From the NCBI GenBank assembly GCA_025928215.1, contig JAICJW010000132.1, positions 1 to 10,426 of the forward strand: 10,426 nt of DNA. The letters run 5' to 3'. Every line of letters begins with the position of its first letter. Position 1 is the stretch's first letter. The stretch comes from Chloroflexia bacterium. GTDB taxonomy: Bacteria > Chloroflexota > Chloroflexia > Thermomicrobiales > JALYUS01. The translations under genes were made by a program, and so were the position numbers. A model generated the notes under the pieces. The model had not been told where the DNA came from. It searched no databases and was given only the letters and a program-made list of their open reading frames with translations. Below, piece by piece: positions 4,864 to 10,426 of this stretch.

Positions 4864-7139
4864 CAGTCGGTCCGGCCAACCGTCGCGGGCGCGGCCTCGC
4901 TGCCCGCCCCGGCGGGAATCGAGACGAGTTCCGCCGCTTCCGGTGCGGGCGCGGCGGGTGAGGTGGGCGTAGGGTAATCAATTCGGGGGTGGTACATGCC
5001 ATCGAGCACGGCGACGAAGGTGCGCTGAATCACATCGAGATCGCGCAGCGTGAGCGGTGCTGCGGCAAGTTGACCATTATTCAAACGGTCCTGAACGATA
5101 CGCTCGACGATGGACCGGATCGCCGCGGTGCGCGCCGCATCGGCGCTTCCTTCGGTGGCGACACTCGCGTCAACATTGAGCCGACCGGCGCGATTCGCCG
5201 CGCGTGTAGCGGCCTCAGTCGCGTCCGCCAGCATGATGACCGCCGCCTCCTTCGTTTGCGGGATCGGGCCAGGATAACGGAAAAGCGCCGCGTCAACGGC
5301 ATTGCCGTCATGCTCCGTCGCCTTCTGGTAAAAGACCTCCGTGCGCGTCGTCCCATGATGCTGGGCGATCACATCAACAATCGGCTGTGGCAAACGCGCC
5401 TCCTCAGCCATCGCGATCCCGTCCGTCACATGCGCGATGATAATGCGCGCGGAGGTATAGGGATCGAGAGTGTCATGAATATTGCGCATATTCGCCTGAT
5501 TCTCGATGAAGTACGCGGGGTGAAGAGACTTCCCGATGTCGTGATAAAAGACGGCGACGCGGGTGAGGAGCGGATCGCCGCCGATTTCCTCGACCGCCTT
5601 TTCCGCGAGATTGCCGACGATCATGCTGTGGTAATACGTTCCCGGCGCGTCCTGCGCGAGGCGTTTGAGCAGCGGTTGGCGCGGATGCGCCAGTTCGAGC
5701 AACTGGAAAGGGGTAATGATGCCGAACAGCCGGGCGAGCATTGTCACGCCGATAAAGGCGACGCCCGCCGACAGGATGCCGTTACCGAAGGCAAAGCCGA
5801 CGCGCTGCACGATCCCAAGGGCATCAGCAGGCGGCGTCAGGAGCCGCCAACTGACCGCACTGATCGCGCCAACAGCGCCGATCGCTGCGGCGCTCCAGAG
5901 GAACGCGACGGTCGTTTGCGCCCGCTCCGCCAGCACGACGCCGATCAAGCCCGTGACGAGAAACATCGCCACGAGCGAGAGCGATTGATCCGAGAAATAG
6001 GTACAGAAGACGGCAAGGAAGATCGTTGATGCCATTGCCAGTTCGGTGTTGAGCAGAAGAACGAGGACCATGCTCACCCCGGCGACGGGGAAAAGATAGG
6101 GGACGACGGCATGGCCGGCGAGCAGGAAACGGGAAAAAATCACCGGCATGATGAGCGCAAAAAGCAGGAGTAATGCCTGATTTCGCCGCAGACGGCCCGC
6201 TGTCGTCTTCCAGAGGAAGACCGCCACGACCCCAACGAGGGACGCGGTTAGCCCAAAGACACCGACGGCCCGCTGGATCGTCAATTTCGGCGCGCCGAGG
6301 CCGAGGGACTCAAGTTTCTCGACGGCCTCCGGCGTGACAAGATCGCCCTGACGGACGATCACCTCATTTTCCAACACCGTCACCTTGACATCCGGCACGG
6401 CCGCGACGGCCTGTTGCTGCCGCGCGCGCGTCTCGGCGACATTTTGCGTCATATTGGTGACGATATACGCGCGGGCGAGATCGAGCGCGACACCGCTCTC
6501 CGTCGCACTCAAGGCGTCGGCGCTCGTCACGTTCATCTGCAACTGTGCCGCAGGCTCGCCACCGGCCGGAATCTTTCGATCCGTCAGGGTCGTACGCAGC
6601 GTTTGACGGGCGGCGCTCTCGACACGCAGCCGCGATGCATCATCGAGGCGGTAGAGCGTATCAATATCGTACGCGGGCAGGCCGGGGGGAGCGATCGGCG
6701 TGAGGCGGTCGCGAAATTGCGTCGGCCCAACAGCGGCGTCGCGCTTCGCCGTCTCGACCACGGTAATGAAATTTTCCAGTTTCTGCGCCTGCGTTTCGAC
6801 GACGCGCGGATCCTGCGCGTAGACAATATTTGCCGGGTCCTCGAGCGCGGCACGGCGCGCGTCGTTCGTCTTAATCGCGCTGACGTACTGGACCGTCCGG
6901 TTCGCCTTCACCGTCTGGGTCGCGACTTCACCCGCCGTGAGGTCAATCGCGCCGGGCTGATAGCGCCAGAGGAGCGTCGTTGCGACGACGGCGACCAGAA
7001 TGACTGAGAGGATAGCCGAATACTGCCATTCGGAACGTCGCAACGCCCCAAATCGTGGGCGACGAAATGGAGCGGCGGCAATCTCAACCTCGACCGTGCC
7101 CAGATGTTCTGGATTGGGTTGTGGCAATGGTGCGTTCAT
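4863..7139 (-). CDS. pgpH: 7TM-HD family c-di-AMP phosphodiesterase (PgpH type)
   Basis: The 758-aa product has the complete PgpH architecture. A short basic cytoplasmic tail is followed by one membrane helix (about 41-59), a long extracellular 7TMR-HDED domain (about 65-285), six further helices (about 291-475) and a cytoplasmic HD domain (about 480-700). The C-terminal tail is Pro/Ala-rich. The metal-binding residues expected of the family are all visible: H504 in YYHS, H533-D534 in FYHDIGKS, H570 in IIAHVTDG, H594-H595 in QHHGT and D639 in LADATEA. Characterised members hydrolyse cyclic di-AMP to pApA and affect osmotic and cell-wall homeostasis. The ATG at 7139 has only a weak GGGAC-like ribosome site. 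It lies 45 bp after yqeY and is coupled to ybeY downstream. Assignment to c-di-AMP rather than another cyclic nucleotide comes from the family, not from direct evidence. Confidence 0.92.
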   Translation of the reverse strand: MNAPLPQPNPEHLGTVEVEIAAAPFRRPRFGALRRSEWQYSAILSVILVAVVATTLLWRYQPGAIDLTAGEVATQTVKANRTVQYVSAIKTNDARRAALEDPANIVYAQDPRVVETQAQKLENFITVVETAKRDAAVGPTQFRDRLTPIAPPGLPAYDIDTLYRLDDASRLRVESAARQTLRTTLTDRKIPAGGEPAAQLQMNVTSADALSATESGVALDLARAYIVTNMTQNVAETRARQQQAVAAVPDVKVTVLENEVIVRQGDLVTPEAVEKLESLGLGAPKLTIQRAVGVFGLTASLVGVVAVFLWKTTAGRLRRNQALLLLFALIMPVIFSRFLLAGHAVVPYLFPVAGVSMVLVLLLNTELAMASTIFLAVFCTYFSDQSLSLVAMFLVTGLIGVVLAERAQTTVAFLWSAAAIGAVGAISAVSWRLLTPPADALGIVQRVGFAFGNGILSAGVAFIGVTMLARLFGIITPFQLLELAHPRQPLLKRLAQDAPGTYYHSMIVGNLAEKAVEEIGGDPLLTRVAVFYHDIGKSLHPAYFIENQANMRNIHDTLDPYTSARIIIAHVTDGIAMAEEARLPQPIVDVIAQHHGTTRTEVFYQKATEHDGNAVDAALFRYPGPIPQTKEAAVIMLADATEAATRAANRAGRLNVDASVATEGSADAARTAAIRSIVERIVQDRLNNGQLAAAPLTLRDLDVIQRTFVAVLDGMYHPRIDYPTPTSPAAPAPEAAELVSIPAGAGSEAAPATVGRTD

Positions 7140-7184
7140 CGCAATGCGTCCCGCGGCATGAAATCGGACGGCACGGAGAAGCCG

Positions 7185-7670
7185 TTACGAGGAGAGCAGT
7201 TGGCGCACGATACCAGCAAGCACGCTGCGATCGGCACTGTCGCCGACACGCGCGAGGAGCACGGGCATCACTTTGCCCATCTCTTTCGGGCCGTGCGCGC
7301 CGGTTTCGGCGATCACCGCGATCGCGGCGGAGCGCATCGCGGCCTCGTCCATCGCCTGCGGAAGATAGGACTGAAAGACGGCAATTTCCGCCTCTTCCTT
7401 AACTGCGAGGTCCTCACGTTTGCCGGAGCGAAATTGCTCGACACTATCACGGCGTTGTTTGATCTGCCGCTGGATCACCGCGCGGACATCGCTGTCGTCC
7501 ATCGGCGCGTGATCGCCGCCGCGTCGTTCGATCTCCGCGTTTTTCAGGGCGGCCCGCAGGAGGCGCAATGCGTCGCGGCGGGCTGTATCGCCCGCCCGCA
7601 TCGCATCTTTGAGGTCGGCTTCGACCTGTTGTGGAATCGTTGTACCGTGAGACGGTGACGCGTCCGGCAT
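7185..7670 (-). CDS. yqeY: GatB/YqeY domain-containing protein
   Basis: The 161-aa product matches stand-alone YqeY proteins. The N-terminal helical half contains LKDAMRAGDTARRDALRLLRAA (about 20-41), followed by a charged helix with IQRQIKQRRDSVEQF. The C-terminal half contains EAEIAVFQSYLPQAMDE and GPKEMGKVMPVLLARVG, typical of the tRNA-binding tail domain shared with GatB of the Glu/Asp-tRNA amidotransferase. The stand-alone protein's biochemical role is not firmly established; a tRNA-related role is inferred. The ATG at 7670 is the only sensible start because an in-frame TGA lies 12 bases before it. A good GAGGAG site is 11 nt upstream, slightly far. It lies 29 bp after rpsU, an association common in bacteria. 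Confidence 0.9.
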   Translation of the reverse strand: MPDASPSHGTTIPQQVEADLKDAMRAGDTARRDALRLLRAALKNAEIERRGGDHAPMDDSDVRAVIQRQIKQRRDSVEQFRSGKREDLAVKEEAEIAVFQSYLPQAMDEAAMRSAAIAVIAETGAHGPKEMGKVMPVLLARVGDSADRSVLAGIVRQLLSS

Positions 7671-7699
7671 GGATCGTGCCGCTCCTCAAAATACGGGAG

Positions 7700-7891
7700 C
7701 TAGAGCGTGCGCGCCTTCTTGAGAAGTTTGCGCCGCCGTGCCGCTTCCTTCTTCTTCCGCTTCACACTCGGCTTTTCGTAGTGCTCGCGCCGCCGCGCTT
7801 CCGCGAGAATACCCTCTTGTTGGACTTTCTTGTTGAAACGCTTGAGCGCTGCCTCGAAACTTTCGTTATCACCGACGACTACTTCGGTCAA
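7700..7891 (-). CDS. rpsU: Small ribosomal subunit protein bS21, TTG start
   Basis: The 63-aa basic product is clearly S21, with FEAALKRFNKKVQQEGILAE (12-31), RRREHYEKPSVKRKKK (33-48) and a Lys/Arg-rich C-terminus. S21 sits on the 30S platform near the 16S rRNA 3' end and helps translation initiation. The start is TTG at 7889-7891: an in-frame TGA lies just two codons upstream, no ATG or GTG is available, and translation from TTG gives the expected MTEV-type N-terminus. A GGGGTGA ribosome site lies about 6 nt before it, compensating for the weak start codon. It is the first gene after a strong promoter (7968-7996) and probably heads the operon running through yqeY to the glycosyltransferases. 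Confidence 0.93.
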   Translation of the reverse strand: MTEVVVGDNESFEAALKRFNKKVQQEGILAEARRREHYEKPSVKRKKKEAARRRKLLKKARTL

Positions 7892-7967
7892 CCGCCGTCA
7901 CCCCCCATCAAAGACCGTGTTGCGAGCATGCACGAAACGCGCGGTGCCCGCCGCGATTTGCCTGCTG

Positions 7968-7996
7968 AGTATACGGACGGCGCGGCGATCCGTCAA
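7968..7996 (-). promoter_or_regulatory. Strong sigma70-type promoter for the rpsU operon
   Basis: On the minus strand TTGACG (7991-7996) and TATACT (7968-7973) are separated by exactly 17 nt, each matching the consensus at 5 of 6 positions. The -35 box overlaps the TGA stop codon of the upstream HIT gene. The predicted start near 7961 gives a leader of about 70 nt before the rpsU TTG. The leader contains a 5-bp GC hairpin (7940-7955, CGCGG and CCGCG arms with a 6-nt loop). Confidence 0.72.
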
Positions 7997-8364
7997 TGCG
8001 GCGCTGGCGGCGCTACGCCGACGAGCGCGCCAAGTGGGCGGCCACCGATCAGGTGGAGATGGAGGTGCGGGACGGTCTGCCCCGCGTCGTCGCCGTGATT
8101 GATGATGAGCCGGTATCCAGATCGGGCAACACCAAATTCTTCCCCCAGACGCGCGGCGACAACGAACAAATGGCCAAGCATTTGCTCGTGCGATGGCTCA
8201 ATATTCGCGATGCTGGGGATCGGTTCGACCGGCACGATCAGTAAATGCACGGGTGCCTGTGCCTGAATATCCCGAAAGGCGATGCAATCGTCATCGCGAT
8301 AGATAATGTCGGCGGGGATTTCGCCCGCGATAATCCGGCTGAAGAGTGTCGGCTGGCCGTCCAT
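7993..8364 (-). CDS. HIT-family (HinT-like) nucleotide hydrolase
   Basis: The 123-aa product has the histidine triad PHLHLHLIGG with H100, H102 and H104, plus the N-terminal FSRIIAGEIPADIIYRDD and AFRDIQAQAPVHLLIVP segments typical of the HinT branch. HinT proteins hydrolyse purine nucleoside phosphoramidates and acyl-adenylates such as aminoacyl-AMP. The C-terminus after GGRPLG is short and Ala/Pro-rich rather than the usual tryptophan-containing end. I chose ATG 8364 over a frame extending to 8502 because the family's N-terminus begins here and the ATG follows the threonine synthase-like gene's stop by one base (TAGCATG). The longer version would overlap that gene by more than 130 bp with unrelated low-complexity residues. 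Confidence 0.92.
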   Translation of the reverse strand: MDGQPTLFSRIIAGEIPADIIYRDDDCIAFRDIQAQAPVHLLIVPVEPIPSIANIEPSHEQMLGHLFVVAARLGEEFGVARSGYRLIINHGDDAGQTVPHLHLHLIGGRPLGALVGVAPPAPH

Positions 8365-8365
8365 G

Positions 8366-9634
8366 CTACTGCTCACCAGCGAGGGTGGCATCAATGATCG
8401 CGCCGATGTTGGGGTCGCCGGGCGTGAGAATCGGCCCGGTGGGAACGGTCGCGAGGTCGAGATGTTTAATGCCGCCCGCGGTGAAGAAGCAGACGACCTC
8501 ATCGTCCGCCTTCAGCCAGCCGCGTTCACGCAGTTGCCGCGCCGCGACGACGGTGCTTGCGGCCTCTGGGGAGGGCCAGATTCCCGTCGCCGCCGCGATC
8601 TTTGGCATCCATTCCACCATCGCGCTATCGGCAACGGTGACGCAGGTTCCGTCGCTCTCGCGCACCGCATCGAGAATCAGGTAATCGCCGACCGCGATGG
8701 GCACGCGCATGCCTGGTGCGAGCGTGCGGGCATTCTCCCACAGCGCGGCATGGCGTTCGCCATTCTCGAAGGCACGGACGATCGGCGCGCACCCTTCCGA
8801 CTGGACGACGACCATTTTGGGCCGCGCTGAGCCGATCAGCCCCATCGCTTCCAGTTCGGCAAACGCCTTCCACATTCCCACGATGCCGGTGCCGCCGCCG
8901 GTGGGGTAGATGATAACGTCCGGGATGCGCCAGCCGAGTTGCTCGACGAGTTCGAGGCCGAGCGTCTTCTTCCCTTCGGCGCGGTACGGTTCTTTGAGCG
9001 TTGACACATCGAACCAGCCGCGCGGGCCGCTTTGCTGCTTGATAATCGCGCCGCAATCATTGATGAGGCCATTGACAAGAAAGACATGCGCGCCGTACGC
9101 GGCGCTCTCCGCCTTCATCGCGTCCGGCGTGTCCTGCGGCATGAAGACGAAGGCATCCATCCCGGCCCGCGCGGCGAAAGCCGACATTGCGGAGGCGGCA
9201 TTGCCCGCTGATGGGATGGCGACGGCGGTCACGCCGAGTTCACGCGCCCGCGTGATCGCCGAGCCGAGGCCGCGATCCTTAAAACTGCCAGTCGGGTTGC
9301 GGCTTTCGTCCTTCGCCCAGAGACGCGACAGGCCCGTCTGCGGCCCCAGCCCGTCCATCGTCAGGAGCGGTGTCCAGCCCTCGCCGAGCGTCACGACATG
9401 CGCCGGGTCCCGGGCCGGCATGATTTCGGTATAGCGCCACATCGTCGCGGGGCGTTGTGCCAGCGCCTCCTTCGTCATCGTTTCCGCGGCGCGCTTGAGG
9501 TCGTACTGCGGGGCGAGCACGCGGCCATCCTTCGGGCAGAGTGTCTGGAGCGTATCCGCGTCGTATTCCGCACCACAATACGTGCAGCGTAGATTCGTCA
9601 TCGTGCTGCCGATAACGGTCGGTGTAGTTGCCAT
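8366..9634 (-). CDS. thrC: Threonine synthase or close PLP-dependent relative
   Basis: The 422-aa product is a fold-type II PLP enzyme of the threonine synthase group, which converts O-phosphohomoserine to threonine. GEGWTPL (84-90), the PLP lysine K119 in NPTGSFKDRG, the SAGNAA substrate loop (142-147) and the phosphate-binding PTGGGTG (244-250) are all present. The N-terminus has a small zinc-ribbon-like segment, CTYCGAEYDADTLQTLCPKDG, with Cys at 17, 20 and 33; the expected fourth Cys is Asp (D36), so zinc binding is uncertain. The C-terminal TAGGIKHLD (386-394) differs slightly from the usual TGxGLKD, so a related lyase or synthase activity is possible. The ATG at 9634 has GGGGA 6 nt upstream; an internal ATG at 9601 lacks a ribosome site. 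It lies 2 nt after the dedA-family stop and 1 nt before the HIT gene, indicating one transcript. Confidence 0.8.
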   Translation of the reverse strand: MATTPTVIGSTMTNLRCTYCGAEYDADTLQTLCPKDGRVLAPQYDLKRAAETMTKEALAQRPATMWRYTEIMPARDPAHVVTLGEGWTPLLTMDGLGPQTGLSRLWAKDESRNPTGSFKDRGLGSAITRARELGVTAVAIPSAGNAASAMSAFAARAGMDAFVFMPQDTPDAMKAESAAYGAHVFLVNGLINDCGAIIKQQSGPRGWFDVSTLKEPYRAEGKKTLGLELVEQLGWRIPDVIIYPTGGGTGIVGMWKAFAELEAMGLIGSARPKMVVVQSEGCAPIVRAFENGERHAALWENARTLAPGMRVPIAVGDYLILDAVRESDGTCVTVADSAMVEWMPKIAAATGIWPSPEAASTVVAARQLRERGWLKADDEVVCFFTAGGIKHLDLATVPTGPILTPGDPNIGAIIDATLAGEQ

Positions 9635-9636
9635 TA

Positions 9637-10287
9637 TTATTCCCCCACTTCGACTGGATCGCGGTCATGCGCCTGACGACCGCGAATGAAGAAAACCACC
9701 AGAATAATCACAATGAGGGCAGCGACCGGATAATCGAATGGCCGCATGACATCCCGGAACCGCACCCAGTTTGCCCCCGCGTAGTAGCCGCCCGTTGCCA
9801 GCGCGACGCACCAGATGAAGGACCCCACGAAGGTGTAGATAATGAAGCGCGGAAAGTTCATCCGCGCCACGCCCGCCGGGAGGGAGATGAAGGTTCGCAC
9901 GACGGGCAGGAGGCGGGAGAAGAAGGCGGTCGCCTCACCTTTCTCCGCGAACCACTTGTCCGCCGTCTCGATATGGTGCGACGAGATGAGGATATATTTG
10001 CCATACTTGATGAGGAGCGGCCGGCCCCCGGATGCGCCGATCCAGTACGTGATCGTAGAGCCGAGCACGCAGCCGAGCGCGCCGACCACCCCGGCGATGA
10101 CGACGTACCAGACACCATGATGGAGATTCCGGATCAGGAACCATCCGGCAAGCGGCATAATCACTTCACTGGGGATGGGAATCGCCGCGCTTTCGATGGT
10201 CATGGCGATCAAGACGCCCAACCAGCCGACATTGCCATAAAGACTGTTCAGAAAGTCAATAATTGAATTCTCAAGGCCACGCGGCAC
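9637..10287 (-). CDS. DedA-family (VTT domain) inner-membrane protein
   Basis: The 216-aa product is a polytopic DedA protein. The hallmark segments are IESAAIPIPSE (31-41), the GALGCVLGSTITYWIGASGG helix (69-88), FFSRLLPVVRTFISLPAG (122-139) with conserved R125, P128, R131 and G139, and C-terminal helices (about 147-170 and 186-201) ending in a charged tail. Family members are membrane proteins linked to proton-motive-force homeostasis, and some are flippases for undecaprenyl phosphate or phosphatidylethanolamine; the substrate here is unknown. The start is GTG at 10285-10287 with GGGAG 6 nt upstream. An ATG 4 bases earlier is out of frame and stops after six codons. It is the first gene of the dedA, thrC, HIT block. 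Confidence 0.9.
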   Translation of the reverse strand: MPRGLENSIIDFLNSLYGNVGWLGVLIAMTIESAAIPIPSEVIMPLAGWFLIRNLHHGVWYVVIAGVVGALGCVLGSTITYWIGASGGRPLLIKYGKYILISSHHIETADKWFAEKGEATAFFSRLLPVVRTFISLPAGVARMNFPRFIIYTFVGSFIWCVALATGGYYAGANWVRFRDVMRPFDYPVAALIVIILVVFFIRGRQAHDRDPVEVGE

Positions 10288-10340
10288 GCATTACTCCCTC
10301 AATTAAGTGATCGAAGGGCACTCTTCCCGCACACGTTCCC

Positions 10341-10369
10341 ATGCTACACGACGGAACGGTCGCACGCAA
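10341..10369 (-). promoter_or_regulatory. Candidate promoter for the dedA-thrC-HIT operon
   Basis: TTGCGT (10364-10369) and TAGCAT (10341-10346) are 17 nt apart on the minus strand, matching the consensus at 3 of 6 and 4 of 6 positions. The predicted start near 10334 leaves a leader of about 47 nt before the GTG at 10287. The match is weak and could be chance; it is listed because position and spacing fit. Confidence 0.3.
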
Positions 10370-10399
10370 AAGAAAGGGCTAACGCGGCTTCCCCGGTGG

Positions 10400-10419
10400 T
10401 GGCGGGCTTCAGCCTGCCA
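10400..10419. repeat. REP-like palindrome at the right edge
   Basis: GGCGGGCT and AGCCTGCC arms (10401-10408 and 10411-10418) form a stem with one G-U pair, extended by T10400-A10419. It resembles the short intergenic palindromes of the GGCAGGCTGAAGCC kind dispersed in many high-GC genomes. No T-run follows it on either strand within view, so it does not look like a classical intrinsic terminator. The window ends 7 bases later, so any partner copy is not visible. Confidence 0.4.
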
Positions 10420-10426
10420 TAGTGAC

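Noticed and set aside
4989..6029. Plus-strand open frame of about 350 codons opposite pgpH
   Set aside because: It mirrors the HD and membrane segments of PgpH; the product is Arg/Asp-rich with no domain.
8365..8502. N-terminal extension of the HIT protein
   Set aside because: The added residues are the threonine synthase-like gene read in another frame; the HIT fold begins at ATG 8364.
9628..10266. Plus-strand open frame opposite the DedA-family gene
   Set aside because: The minus frame has clear DedA motifs and membrane helices; the plus frame is charged low-complexity sequence.
10285..10291. ATG at 10289-10291 as the DedA start
   Set aside because: It is out of frame, stops after six codons, and its distance to the GGGAG site is only 2 nt; the GTG at 10287 is better spaced.
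1..10426. CRISPR array, insertion sequence, prophage or toxin-antitoxin locus
   Set aside because: No regularly spaced repeats, transposase or phage-like genes, and no small toxin-antitoxin gene pair were seen; the content is housekeeping.

Overview
This is a high-GC bacterial chromosome window made mostly of housekeeping genes. The left edge (1 to about 690) is the 5' part of a 23S rRNA gene on the minus strand. It is followed by divergent promoters, then cinA on the plus strand. Everything from 2182 to the right edge is a run of minus-strand genes in two tight blocks. The gene content (S21, YqeY, a 7TM-HD c-di-AMP phosphodiesterase and YbeY in one operon, DedA and a threonine synthase-like enzyme next door), the GC richness and the isolated 23S gene would fit a Chloroflexota bacterium, perhaps of the Thermomicrobia. 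That placement is inference from gene content and is not proven here.

Layout. (1) 1-690: 23S rRNA 5' domain, minus strand. (2) 691-974: intergenic region with a near-consensus minus-strand promoter for the 23S gene and a plus-strand promoter for cinA, their -35 boxes 8 bp apart. No 16S rRNA or tRNA precedes the 23S gene. (3) 975-2195: cinA, whose C-terminal deamidase-like domain is degenerate. (4) 2182-7891, minus strand, read right to left: rpsU, yqeY, pgpH, ybeY, a GT4 glycosyltransferase and a GT2 glycosyltransferase. The last four have gaps or overlaps of only a few bases, and a strong promoter lies before rpsU at 7968-7996. (5) 7993-10287, minus strand, read right to left: DedA-family membrane protein, threonine synthase-like enzyme and HIT-family hydrolase, spaced 1-2 nt apart. 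(6) 10288-10426: upstream region with a weak promoter candidate and a REP-like hairpin at the edge.

How the genes fit together. The rpsU block joins translation and rRNA maturation (S21, the YbeY endoribonuclease), tRNA amidation-related YqeY and c-di-AMP turnover (PgpH). Two envelope-glycan glycosyltransferases are translationally coupled to its end. The dedA block joins membrane lipid handling, threonine synthesis and nucleotide hydrolysis, with no obvious single pathway.

I see no phage, transposon, CRISPR or defence locus. The most interesting points are the apparently autonomous, unlinked 23S gene with its own promoter, a YbeY whose third zinc-ligand histidine is an aspartate, and a CinA that has lost the ESCTGG serine.
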